Shown here: positions 1-8,392 of the stretch, one piece after another | Numbering within the stretch: position 1 is the stretch's first letter | Layout of the letters: each line of letters begins with the position of its first letter | From: Chitinophagaceae bacterium | GTDB taxonomy: Bacteria; Bacteroidota; Bacteroidia; Chitinophagales; Chitinophagaceae | Direction of reading: 5' to 3' | Assembly: GCA_947372235.1 (NCBI GenBank) | Contig: CANBSW010000013.1 | Span: forward strand, 1 to 46,644 | DNA: 46,644 nucleotides | Program-made: the position numbers and the translations under genes | Notes under the pieces: model-generated | What the model saw: only the letters and a program-made list of their open reading frames with translations | Told to the model about the DNA's origin: nothing | Database searches by the model: none

Positions 1-837
1 GCCCCAGGTTCCGGCAGTTTCGTGGATGAAAGAATGCTCGTTCATACCTTGCGAATTGGTAAAATGAAGTTGAAAAACGTGTCCGCCGGTATTGATATCG
101 ACACCAACCGACAATGGATCATGCATTCCGGTAAAATGGTCGGATGAGATAAAATATTCAGCATTGATACTTACCCTTTTACTGATCTTTTCTCTAGCGA
201 TAAAGCCCAGTGCCAACATATCCAATGAACCACCGGCTGTAAATAACAGACGGTTATAATGTGTATAGGTTGGAGAGAGTTGGAAAGAGAAATTGTCGCT
301 GAATTTTCTGGCTAAGATCAGTTGTGCAGTCATAACTGTACGATCTGCCCCGGTTATATTTAATGCAGGGCTCATATTGAGGGTTCTGTACGACCAGGAA
401 GCCAATAAGGCAACAGAAAGCGGTGCACCACCGCTTGTCTTTTGACGAACCAGTCTGTATTTGGCAAAGCCATCCACATCTTTGAAGAAGGTGGTACGGC
501 CAATACCTACCATCAGGTTATTGGTTAATCCAAAATCAAACCCGATTCTCATAGAAGCGCCATCTAAACCAAATAATTCATAAATACCGAGGTTTAAAGG
601 AGAAAAACGGTGATTAATTCTGAAGTCCATACTGCCCTTTCCGGTAATTTCTACTGTGTGTGCATTTACCAGACGGGTAGAATAGAAAGTATTTACTATG
701 GGTTCGGGACCTGTTTTCTTTTCTGCAGCATTGGCACTATCCTGCATTTTAAACAGATCTACCTGCTGCGAAAAACTTTGGAAACTGATTAGGCCAAGGC
801 AGAGTATGACCAGTAATCTTTTTGAAAAGATCAACAT
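1..837 (-). CDS. DUF5777-family outer-membrane beta-barrel protein (3' end outside window)
   Basis: The reading frame starts at ATG 837 and stays open to the left edge, so about 279 N-terminal residues are visible and the C terminus is missing. It begins with a signal peptide (MLIFSKRLLVILCLGLISFQ, cleavage near FSQQ). Alternating amphipathic strands follow, rich in aromatic residues, Gly and Asn, as expected for a transmembrane barrel. Segments such as FRINHRF, GLTNNLMVGIGR and FQLHFTNSQGMNEHSF resemble the DUF5777 family of Bacteroidota. No biochemical function is known for that family. The gene lies 28 bp downstream of the YceI gene on the same strand, so it is probably the last visible gene of an OB-fold/YceI/barrel operon. 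The family call is by recognition of motifs. The truncation is only the window edge. Confidence 0.8.
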   Translation of the reverse strand, partial: MLIFSKRLLVILCLGLISFQSFSQQVDLFKMQDSANAAEKKTGPEPIVNTFYSTRLVNAHTVEITGKGSMDFRINHRFSPLNLGIYELFGLDGASMRIGFDFGLTNNLMVGIGRTTFFKDVDGFAKYRLVRQKTSGGAPLSVALLASWSYRTLNMSPALNITGADRTVMTAQLILARKFSDNFSFQLSPTYTHYNRLLFTAGGSLDMLALGFIAREKISKRVSINAEYFISSDHFTGMHDPLSVGVDINTGGHVFQLHFTNSQGMNEHSFIHETAGTWG

Positions 838-865
838 AGATTTACATTTTAGTATATAGGAATAA

Positions 866-1387
866 TTATTGGTATTGACAGTTGATTTCGGCCGAAACTT
901 TTTGGGTTACTTTGGCGGCATCTATATTAAAATCCTTCATTATAATATCAAACTTGCCCATAGCTGATGGTTTGCCATCCTTTATATCTACTGTTCCATT
1001 TACCGTGATGTTTTTGGTAATACCATGCAGGGTAAGATCGCCTGTTACGGTTACTTTATAAGAACCGTCTTTTGTGAAATTCACATCCTTCAGGTTTACA
1101 ATGGTTCCCTTAAAATCAGCGCGAGGAAATTTGGTGCTTTCTATATACTGGTCATTAAAATGCTCCTGCATTTCTGCCAGTTTAAATTTGAAACCTTTGG
1201 TGAGTAAACTGAAAGTCATCTGGCCATTATCTGCTATGCGGCTGGCTACCTCATTATTGGTTGCTTTTACATCCTCATCTGAAGGAGAAGAAAAACTCAC
1301 TTTGCCATTTCGGGTTCCAAATATTTTCTGGGCATGGATGCCAGTTGAGAGTAGAAGTACAACTACAAAAGAGAAAAATAATTTCAT
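866..1387 (-). CDS. YceI-family periplasmic protein
   Basis: The 173-residue product has a signal peptide (about residues 1-19, ending GIHA). A single YceI-like lipocalin domain fills the rest. The typical YceI pattern is visible: a central segment with FKFKLAEMQEHFNDQYIES, then KFPRADFKG, and a late GDLTLHGITKNITV strand. YceI proteins are secreted barrels that bind isoprenoid or other apolar ligands. The physiological ligand here is unknown. The gene sits between an OB-fold protein gene (15 bp upstream) and the DUF5777 barrel gene (28 bp downstream), so co-transcription is likely. The start at ATG 1387 gives an intact signal peptide. Confidence 0.88.
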   Translation of the reverse strand: MKLFFSFVVVLLLSTGIHAQKIFGTRNGKVSFSSPSDEDVKATNNEVASRIADNGQMTFSLLTKGFKFKLAEMQEHFNDQYIESTKFPRADFKGTIVNLKDVNFTKDGSYKVTVTGDLTLHGITKNITVNGTVDIKDGKPSAMGKFDIIMKDFNIDAAKVTQKVSAEINCQYQ

Positions 1388-1402
1388 TACAAACGGGTTT
1401 AT

Positions 1403-1819
1403 TTATTTGATGAGAACACCTTCATTGATCACCACATTGGCATCAGGGATATAGCCTGTACAAATACCTTTGAAAATGATGGTTTGGCCGGGTTTTAATT
1501 CGCCCGGATTGGTTTTAAACGTACAATTAATCACAAACAAAGGATCATTGGTTTTAAAATTCACCACTGTTTTTCCATCCTGATTGGTAGTAATATCTGA
1601 CACTTCGCCGTTTAATTCGATGGCTTTATCAAGGTATTTGGTATTGGCTTCTGTCTCATTGGCCTTGAAAGCATCAAACAATTTTTGGGCGGATAATTGA
1701 ACCCCTTTTTCCTGGGTTACATCTCTGTGTGGTTTCAGGTATACATATAAAACCACTGCGCCGGCCGTAACAATGCCTGTTATAAAAAGGGCAAAAATGA
1801 TTTTTTTCCAATTTTTCAT
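1403..1819 (-). CDS. Membrane-anchored OB-fold (tRNA_anti-like) protein
   Basis: The product has 138 residues. A basic start (MKNWKK) leads into one hydrophobic segment at about residues 7-28, which is probably an uncleaved anchor. The rest resembles the OB-fold tRNA_anti-like family found in Bacteroidota. Typical features are the helix LFDAFKANETEANTKYLDK followed by strands IELNGEVSDI, TVVNFKTND, FVINCTF and the LKPGQTIIFKGICTGYI stretch. Such proteins are small envelope OB-folds of unknown ligand, often next to YceI genes. It is the first gene of the presumed operon with YceI and the DUF5777 barrel. The fold call is fairly safe and the function is open. Confidence 0.75.
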   Translation of the reverse strand: MKNWKKIIFALFITGIVTAGAVVLYVYLKPHRDVTQEKGVQLSAQKLFDAFKANETEANTKYLDKAIELNGEVSDITTNQDGKTVVNFKTNDPLFVINCTFKTNPGELKPGQTIIFKGICTGYIPDANVVINEGVLIK

Positions 1820-1987
1820 GTTGATAATAATTTGCTGTTTGGAAGCAAACTATCCAGGTGTTGGTATAAAAAGATACGGGTGTGTAAAAGAATGGTTGCC
1901 TGAGGTGGGAAAATCAAGCTTGAACTCGTATAATTTGGAATGGGGATGAGAGGGTTATATCAGCCGGAGGCTGGGGGATAGTGGTCA

Positions 1988-2002
1988 CTCGGCGGAGCCG
2001 AG
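1988..2002 (-). terminator. Short GC hairpin downstream of recR
   Basis: A 6-bp perfect stem, CTCGGC (1988-1993) with GCCGAG (1997-2002), lies directly after the recR stop in an otherwise AT-rich stretch. A second small stem, CAGCC/GGCTG, lies just beyond it. There is no strong T-run on the minus strand, so terminator function is an inference from position. The rest of 1820-2010 shows nothing else. Confidence 0.35.
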
Positions 2003-2010
2003 CGACTGCA

Positions 2011-2625
2011 TTATTTTACATATTGCTGAACAGGCAGGCGGTTGGCGATGCTGCGGGCCAATGTCATTTCATCGGCATATTCCAGTTCGCCACCAAAAGC
2101 AATTCCGCGGGCAATGGTAGTGATGCGGCAGGGGAGATGTGCTATCTTTTTCTGGATGTAATATATTGTAGTATCTCCCTGAATATTCGGACTTAATGCA
2201 AAAACCAGCTCTTCCGTTTCTTCTTTGGTGATTCGGGTTACCAACGATTCGATATTTAACTGGTCCGGACCAACACCATCCAATGGCGATATAATACCAC
2301 CAAGCACATGGTAAGTACCGCTGAGTTGTTGGGTACTTTCAATAGCGATCACATCGCGGATATTCTCAACTACACAGATCATTCTTTGATTACGCATGGA
2401 ATTTGAGCAGATGGAACAGATATCTCCGTCGCTGATATTATGGCATCGTTGACAAAATTTAATATCCCTGCGCATGCGGGCAATCGTTTCTCCAAAATGC
2501 TGTACCTCATTCACATCCTGTTTTAATAAATGCAGCACCAGGCGCAAAGCGGTTTTTTTACCAATACCGGGTAGTTTGGTAAACTGAGCCACTGCATTTT
2601 CTAAAAGTGAGGAGGGGAGATGCAT
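2011..2625 (-). CDS. recR: Recombination mediator RecR
   Basis: The 204-residue product is RecR, the partner of RecF/RecO that helps load RecA at ssDNA gaps. The helix-hairpin-helix is seen at LPGIGKKTA (18-26). A C4 zinc finger uses C58, C61, C70 and C73 (CQRC then CSIC). A Toprim domain follows from about residue 81, with VVENIRDVIAIE and YHVLGGIISPLDGVGP. The length matches the family (about 200). The start at ATG 2625 places MHLPSSLLENAVAQFTKLPG at the usual N terminus. It stands alone, downstream of the Big_5 lipoprotein gene on the same strand. Confidence 0.97.
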   Translation of the reverse strand: MHLPSSLLENAVAQFTKLPGIGKKTALRLVLHLLKQDVNEVQHFGETIARMRRDIKFCQRCHNISDGDICSICSNSMRNQRMICVVENIRDVIAIESTQQLSGTYHVLGGIISPLDGVGPDQLNIESLVTRITKEETEELVFALSPNIQGDTTIYYIQKKIAHLPCRITTIARGIAFGGELEYADEMTLARSIANRLPVQQYVK

Positions 2626-2702
2626 GGAAAGTTTGTGGTTTGGTGTTTGAAGTGTAAAGTTAATACTGTCTATGAACTATGATCTATTTGCCATTTGCAA
2701 AA

Positions 2703-4124
2703 CTACAAATTGATGGTTACTTCATTGTCCCAATTGCTTTTGATGGCAAGTTGTTTGGGAATGAGGACCACTACTTCGGGCTGACGTTTTGTTCCGAAAA
2801 ATTTTCCTGAATCCCATACTCCATTCTTATTGGTATCGTATAAGACCCTTAATTCATATCCGCCGGGTGGAAATAGTTTACGCTGAAAATCATTCTTTAC
2901 CAAAGCAACAGACTCAATGATCTTATCGTTAAGAAGGATCTGTAATACAGGATTTTTCGAAAGATCGATATTGGGGAAACGGATACGAATGCTGCCATAA
3001 TCTGCTTCTTTTTTGGTGATGAATTTTATGGTATCGGCCTTGGCTAACATGGTTCCTGCCGAATCTGAAATAGCATCTTTGGCAATCAGAAACCGGAAAG
3101 CAACCGATTCTTTCCATTTATTGGTGAGGGTTACTTTTGTTTTACCGGTATCCAAAGAAACAGAATAACCGCTTAGTTTTTTATAGCTGGTATCGTATAA
3201 AACAAATTTGCTACTGTCGAAATTGGTGAGTTTTCTATTGAAGGTGAGGATAAGATTCCCCAACAGATCCTGTTGTCCGTTATCGAGACCGATGGTATAT
3301 TTCAATCGTTTATCATCCTTATTAATTCCGGCGGAAGGTCTGATGCCTGAAGAAACAGTTGACACAGAAGAATTTGAAGTTCTTTTAACCTCTTCGTAAG
3401 CAAACAAAGTGTCTGACTGAGGTGTATTATTACCAATATTTATTGCTGAACTTCTGAAAGCAAACATTTTAGTACTGTCGTCGTATTTTTTTGTAAAATC
3501 ATTGGGTATAACATAAACGGCAAACTCTCCGGCTGGAAGGTTTCGAAAAAAGAATTCTCCTTTACCATTGATCCGTGAAATGTATCTGGGTCTGTCTTTC
3601 ACAATAGCGGTATCTGCAAGGTTTTTATGTAACACAGCTATCAGTGTGCTATCTGTTTTTCCACTTTCGGCCAATATCACTTTTCCTTTATAGGTATTGA
3701 AGTCTACCGTTGGGCCGGTTGAAAACACATAATTCAAATTGCGTGCAATATTTCCTTCATTTACATCACGAATGGATTCTCCAAAATTGAAAGAATAAGT
3801 GGTATTGGGCTCTAAAGTATCTTTTTTGAGCCTGATCGTTATATTTCTGAGTTTATTATCATATTCGGGAATATTTTTTAATGTGGGAGAAACGATAATG
3901 TTTTCCAGCGGACTTTGCAGTGTAACATACTCATCAAACGTAAGTGTGATATTTCGGGTGTTTACATTTACAGAGGAGTCTTTGGGGCTTGCAAAAACCA
4001 GTCTGGGTGGTAAACTATCCCTGGGGCCACCTCCGGGCGGGATGATATTGGCACAGGATACCATTGTTGTGATCCAGTAAAGGAGACAAAGGGTTGTAAA
4101 AATTTGGAATAGTGAACGTTTCAT
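2703..4124 (-). CDS. Lipoprotein with Ig-like (Big_5) domain
   Basis: From ATG 4124 the product has 473 residues. An upstream in-frame TTG at 4133 would add only three residues and is less likely. The N terminus is a lipoprotein signal peptide with lipobox MVSC, the modified Cys being residue 24. A Big_5-type Ig-like domain follows at about residues 35-140, seen as PPRLVFASPKDSSVNV, ITLTFDEYV and YSFNFGESIRDVNEGN. The C-terminal part (about 370-470) contains GGYELRVLYDTNKNGVWDSG, a carboxypeptidase-regulatory-like strand pattern. This architecture is common in Bacteroidota as a cell-surface or periplasmic lipoprotein of unknown role. The signal peptide, lipobox and Ig domain are visible. Function is not assigned. 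Confidence 0.85.
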   Translation of the reverse strand: MKRSLFQIFTTLCLLYWITTMVSCANIIPPGGGPRDSLPPRLVFASPKDSSVNVNTRNITLTFDEYVTLQSPLENIIVSPTLKNIPEYDNKLRNITIRLKKDTLEPNTTYSFNFGESIRDVNEGNIARNLNYVFSTGPTVDFNTYKGKVILAESGKTDSTLIAVLHKNLADTAIVKDRPRYISRINGKGEFFFRNLPAGEFAVYVIPNDFTKKYDDSTKMFAFRSSAINIGNNTPQSDTLFAYEEVKRTSNSSVSTVSSGIRPSAGINKDDKRLKYTIGLDNGQQDLLGNLILTFNRKLTNFDSSKFVLYDTSYKKLSGYSVSLDTGKTKVTLTNKWKESVAFRFLIAKDAISDSAGTMLAKADTIKFITKKEADYGSIRIRFPNIDLSKNPVLQILLNDKIIESVALVKNDFQRKLFPPGGYELRVLYDTNKNGVWDSGKFFGTKRQPEVVVLIPKQLAIKSNWDNEVTINL

Positions 4125-4247
4125 CAATCGCAAATATATAACCCATGGGGGCTTAATGGAAAAAAGGATTGTGAAGGGATGTATAAAATGTGGGAGGGAT
4201 TCTATTTCTTGATTGGAGAGCGATTCTTGTTGGGAAGAAATAATATA

Positions 4248-4313
4248 GCCACAGACTCATAGATTAGCACAGATTTTCTCAGTACAATCTGTGCTAACCT
4301 GTGAATCTGTGGC
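4248..4313. repeat. Long imperfect palindrome at the 3' end of the helicase gene
   Basis: Two arms of 28 bp (4248-4275 and 4286-4313) pair at about 25 of 28 positions around a 10-nt loop. The outer ends are GCCACAGA and TCTGTGGC. The palindrome ends 7 bp past the stop of the minus-strand helicase gene and probably acts as its transcript end or mRNA 3' stabiliser. The arms differ from each other by transitions that keep G-U pairing partly possible. It may belong to a dispersed family. Confidence 0.7.
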
Positions 4314-4319
4314 AAAAAA

Positions 4320-7300
4320 TTACTCAGCCATTTCATCTTCTTCTGAAAGATCGTGTAATGCAACCGCCATTTGATTAGTTTTTACAAAGTCGCACCATTC
4401 GCATCCCGTTTTGCCACATCCTGTTTTGAATTCTTTCTGTTGTATCTGGTTCCAAACGGTCTTGATCTGATGTGTAACGGTGGCAATGTCTTCGGGGCTT
4501 ACTGTTATTTTTTCAACCCTATATTCATCATTCACCGGCTCTATAAATTCAAATGCGGTGCTGATGGCCTGCCAATCATTGGCTTTATCGTTATCCAGTA
4601 ATATTTTATAGAAAACGGCCTGGCGCCAATAATCGCCACCGTTGGGTTCTTTTTCTATTGGAGGAACGAGTTTCTTTTTTGCGTTATCATAACTTCCCGT
4701 TTTATAATCTACCACATTTACAAGTTTGCCATTGAATTCCAGTTTATCCAGTTTACCATTTAACGGAACATCCTGTACATAAACATTCCGGATATTTCTT
4801 TCTATACTTACTGTCTTATTCCAATTGTTGATATGTGTTTCATAATATGCAGGCAGTATTTTTTCGCCATAGTCCATTTTCAGCTTGAAAGCCTCTGGTG
4901 TAAATGAGTCCCTGTTTCGATCCATAAACCAATAAAAATCTTCCAGTAAACTTTCTTTGGGTGGAAATTTTTCGTTTTCGTTTTGTTTCATTTTTTCAAA
5001 CAGGCGTTGCAATGCAAAATGTACCGCACTACCAAAGGCCATATTCTCATTTTTAGCTGCGGGAACACGGATGAGGTTCTGGTAATAAAATTTCAAAGGA
5101 CAATTCAGGTAGTTATTTAGATGAGTAACGCTGAGTGAATATTTTTTTAAGATCTGGTCGATATAATTGGCTTCTACCAACTCGATTTCCGGCCTGGCTG
5201 TTTCTGCAAATTGAAGGGCCAGGTAATCGATCAGCTGTTCATCATTTACATTTTTGGAAACCGGTTGCCATTCCATTCCCTCCTGTATCTCGGTTACGAA
5301 AGCAGACTTGGTGAGTGGCTTATCATTTTTATCTTTCAACGCATATGAAATCTGCAGGTTTGATTTGGCTCGTGTAACTGCCACATAAAAAAGGCGGCGG
5401 CTTTCTTCAAGATCGCCGGCATGGTTACCATCGCTGAGTAAATTATCCGGATAAGAATAGGTTCTGTTATTTCCTTTATTGCTTTCATCCCAAATTCCGT
5501 TGGTACAACCTACCACAAAAACATGTGCATACTCACTTCCTTTTGATCCATGTGCAGTGATCAGGTTGATGCCTTCATCTAAAGCAATTACTTTATACAG
5601 CGGAATGGGTAACCTGTTTTTTTTCATCAATGCGATATCCATTAACAGTTCATGCAATCCCGTATCCGGATCTTTTTTGCAGCAGTCTTTTACATATTGG
5701 AAAAAAGCATTTAATACCTGCATCAGCCATGGTTTTTCCGGGCTTTGCATTACATAAGCTAATACACCTGCTTTTTGTATCAGTTTTTCCAGTAATTGCT
5801 GGATAGTAAGGTTTCGATGTTCTTTTAGTAATTCTTCTAAAATATTACTGATCAGTTTCAGGCTATTATCGGGCTGGGTAAAAAGATCTCCATTATTGAG
5901 TGGCAGATCATTTAATTCACGACGTATTGAATACCTGTCTTCTTTCCGTCCCACATTTTTTGCATTAACCCTCATGCTTATATGAGCAATGTCTGCAGGT
6001 TTGGCCTGAAAAAAATTAAAGTGCAGTATTTTAAATAAAAGATCATCGGCGCTAAAAGCAATCGTACTTTCTTTATCTATCCAGCTAAGAATATCCAATA
6101 TGTTTTTAATAAAAGGAAGTTGCAATACATCTACCTTTTTGCGTGTGTTTACGGGGATGTTTTTACTTTCAAGAATTGTTGCAATTTGTTCTACCTGGGC
6201 ATGATTTCGGTAAATGATAGCAATGTTTTTTCCGCTAACACCCTCTTTTAGTAATTGTTCTATTTGTAAAGCAATATCCATTGCTTCATGGGTTGTATTG
6301 GGATATTCGATGATCAGAGGAGAAACAGACAGGCCGGCTATTCCTTCTTTGGATGCCAGTAAAGGTTTGTCTTTGTCAATATCAACTGTACGAAGACTGT
6401 TATTAGTAATTAGTTTGTGAGCAAGATCCAGAATTGTTTGGGTGGAACGATAATTATTTTCCAGGTTGATCCTGGTGATTTCTCCTTCATATTTTTTTTC
6501 AAATTCAATGATGTTTTCCACGTTCGCATCCTGAAAAGAAAAGATACTCTGATCTGCATCACCTACTACAAAAACATTCGGAATGTCCCAGTAATTGATC
6601 AGGTGTTGCAGCAGCAGGTTTTGCGAGCGGCTGGTATCCTGAAATTCATCTACTAAAAAATAAAGAAATCGCTCCTGATAATCGAGCAGCATATTTTTAT
6701 TTTTTTCAAATGCATCAAGTACCCATAAGATCATATCATCAAAATTATACCGGCTTCGTTCAGCCATCATGCTATTATACCGGGGGAATAATTTTACCGC
6801 AGCCCGCAATACTTCCATCTTTTCTGTTACCGGTCCAATTTTATTGGGATTGGGGTCACCCGCAACAAATTCTTTGTATTTCTTTTTATAGAAAAATCCT
6901 TCCCGGGTTGGCAAAGTTTTTAGATAGGCATCAATCCGCTCATTCATATATTGTACTCCCCATGCTTCTTTTTTCATCAGGCTGAAAAGGCTTTTAAGAC
7001 GCGGGGCTTCATAATACACTTCTCCACGAAAACGTTTTAAAGGACTATCCTTTTCTATTGAGTCTATCAATTTATTGAAAAGATCGATCTCTTCCAGATC
7101 GCTAAGTAACTCCAGGCTAAGTTTTCCAAAATAACTCAGATTGTCCTGTATTACCTGGTTACAAAAAGAATGAAAAGTGTGTATTTGAATATTATAAGCA
7201 GGTGTACCCACAATCTGCAATAAACGGTTGCGCATTTCAACGGCACCGTTATCTGTATAAGTGAGGCATAAAATATTATTAGGGTTGGTATCAGTTTCCA

Positions 7301-7466
7301 ATAATATCCGCCCAATACGCATGGCAAGGATCTGGGTTTTTCCGGTACCCGGCCCTGCATTCACTATTACAGGCCCCTCGATTGTATCAACAGCTATTTT
7401 CTGCTGTTGGTTAAGCGTGGAATATTTTTTTTCAAATTGGTCTTTTTGGTGTTGGGTATTTGCCAT
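4320..7466 (-). CDS. UvrD/Rep-type DNA helicase fused to PD-(D/E)XK nuclease
   Basis: This 1048-residue protein carries a full superfamily 1A helicase. Visible motifs are Walker A GPGTGKT (38-44), DEFQDT (from D273), GDADQSIFSFQDA, ENNYRST, and the C-terminal motifs ITAHGSKGSEY and ESRRLFYVAVTRAKS. From about residue 780 comes a RecB/AddB-like nuclease with LNCPLKFYYQ, GKLDKLEF, VDYKTG (D920, K922) and a QAVFYK motif. C789 with C1017, C1022 and C1025 forms the Cys set expected for an AddB/Cas4-type iron-sulfur staple. The protein therefore probably unwinds and cuts DNA during double-strand break repair. It is single-gene, unlike two-subunit AddAB. The start ATG 7466 is well placed before the Q-like motif LNQQQKIAV. 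Confidence 0.92.
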   Translation of the reverse strand: MANTQHQKDQFEKKYSTLNQQQKIAVDTIEGPVIVNAGPGTGKTQILAMRIGRILLETDTNPNNILCLTYTDNGAVEMRNRLLQIVGTPAYNIQIHTFHSFCNQVIQDNLSYFGKLSLELLSDLEEIDLFNKLIDSIEKDSPLKRFRGEVYYEAPRLKSLFSLMKKEAWGVQYMNERIDAYLKTLPTREGFFYKKKYKEFVAGDPNPNKIGPVTEKMEVLRAAVKLFPRYNSMMAERSRYNFDDMILWVLDAFEKNKNMLLDYQERFLYFLVDEFQDTSRSQNLLLQHLINYWDIPNVFVVGDADQSIFSFQDANVENIIEFEKKYEGEITRINLENNYRSTQTILDLAHKLITNNSLRTVDIDKDKPLLASKEGIAGLSVSPLIIEYPNTTHEAMDIALQIEQLLKEGVSGKNIAIIYRNHAQVEQIATILESKNIPVNTRKKVDVLQLPFIKNILDILSWIDKESTIAFSADDLLFKILHFNFFQAKPADIAHISMRVNAKNVGRKEDRYSIRRELNDLPLNNGDLFTQPDNSLKLISNILEELLKEHRNLTIQQLLEKLIQKAGVLAYVMQSPEKPWLMQVLNAFFQYVKDCCKKDPDTGLHELLMDIALMKKNRLPIPLYKVIALDEGINLITAHGSKGSEYAHVFVVGCTNGIWDESNKGNNRTYSYPDNLLSDGNHAGDLEESRRLFYVAVTRAKSNLQISYALKDKNDKPLTKSAFVTEIQEGMEWQPVSKNVNDEQLIDYLALQFAETARPEIELVEANYIDQILKKYSLSVTHLNNYLNCPLKFYYQNLIRVPAAKNENMAFGSAVHFALQRLFEKMKQNENEKFPPKESLLEDFYWFMDRNRDSFTPEAFKLKMDYGEKILPAYYETHINNWNKTVSIERNIRNVYVQDVPLNGKLDKLEFNGKLVNVVDYKTGSYDNAKKKLVPPIEKEPNGGDYWRQAVFYKILLDNDKANDWQAISTAFEFIEPVNDEYRVEKITVSPEDIATVTHQIKTVWNQIQQKEFKTGCGKTGCEWCDFVKTNQMAVALHDLSEEDEMAE

Positions 7467-7495
7467 AGGTTAAAGATAATCTCAAATTCAACTCA

Positions 7496-7556
7496 CCCCG
7501 CCGGCACTTTGTGCGATGACCCTGTTTCTACTTGTAGAGAGGCGTGACGGGCGGGG
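7496..7556. other. GC-rich structured island between divergent genes
   Basis: In AT-rich DNA, CCCCGCC (7496-7502) can pair with GGCGGGG (7550-7556). An inner TCTAC/GTAGA hairpin lies in the loop. The island is in the leader region between the divergent helicase and SRPBCC genes. It could be a structured 5' UTR or a dispersed repeat. No known riboswitch was recognised. Confidence 0.3.
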
Positions 7557-7628
7557 CGATGTAGGGGTAAATTAAACCGGGGTGAACTTTATGCTATTGA
7601 AAATGTTATTTATTAAAACCGTTTTACG

Positions 7629-8129
7629 ATGTCAAGAGTATATTCCATCAAAACCATACAAAAGATCCCGATCTCTTTACAGCAGGCATGGGAGTTTTTT
7701 AGTAAACCCGATAACCTGAAACATATTACTCCTTCTTCACTGGGTTTTGAAATCATTTCCAAATACCATGGTGAGAAAATGTATGAAGGGCAAATTATTG
7801 AATATACCGTAAAACCTATTTTAGGCATACCGTTATATTGGATGACAGAAATTACACACGTTAAAAACCAACAGTATTTTATTGACGAACAGCGTTTCGG
7901 CCCTTACAGTTTATGGCATCACCAGCATCATTTTAAGGAGATAGAAGGCGGTGTGGAAATGACAGATATTGTACATTATAAATTACCCATGTGGTTTTTG
8001 GGAGATATTGCAAATGTGGTAATGGTGAAAAATCAGTTGAGAGGAATTTTTGATTTCAGGTATCTGGCTGTGGATATAAAATTCGGAAAATGGAAGGGGG
8101 AGCAGAAAAATGAAATTGAGTTTGGTTAA
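7629..8129 (+). CDS. SRPBCC-fold ligand-binding protein
   Basis: The 166-residue product begins YSIKTIQKIPISLQQAWEFF, the first strand and helix of the SRPBCC (polyketide cyclase/dehydrase-like) fold. It continues with the family pattern FSKPDNLKHITPSSLGFEI and ends with a C-terminal helix around VVMVKNQLRGIFDFRYLAV. No signal peptide or membrane segment is present, so it is cytoplasmic. Similar small proteins are usually annotated as cyclase/dehydrase or SRPBCC proteins, and no substrate can be named here. The gene stands alone, divergent from the helicase gene and convergent with the GHL10 gene. The fold is confident and the function is not. Confidence 0.8.
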   Translation: MSRVYSIKTIQKIPISLQQAWEFFSKPDNLKHITPSSLGFEIISKYHGEKMYEGQIIEYTVKPILGIPLYWMTEITHVKNQQYFIDEQRFGPYSLWHHQHHFKEIEGGVEMTDIVHYKLPMWFLGDIANVVMVKNQLRGIFDFRYLAVDIKFGKWKGEQKNEIEFG

Positions 8130-8236
8130 CTCACCCGTCGGCCAATGTCACTTTCTTTTATTATGATGATTTGATGCCAATTAGACATTCAATTCACACT
8201 AAACTAATATTGCATTAATATAACTCTCTCTGATAG

Positions 8237-8339
8237 TTTTTTTGAAACACATAGGAGTATAGATTAGGCAAAAGTTCACATAGTATTCAATTCTATCTGC
8301 CCTTTTCTTTCACCTATCTTCCTATGTGTTTCAAAAAAA
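8237..8339. terminator. 20-bp inverted repeat between convergent genes
   Basis: Arms at 8237-8256 and 8320-8339 are perfect 20-bp complements (TTTTTTTGAAACACATAGGA and its reverse complement). They enclose 63 nt. The T7 and A7 ends supply a T-run on either strand, so it can serve as a bidirectional terminator between the convergent SRPBCC and GHL10 genes. Confidence 0.6.
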
Positions 8340-8392
8340 AATGCAATTAATGGGTTTTTTAAAAGACCATTTTACAGTCTAATTAGGTATGA

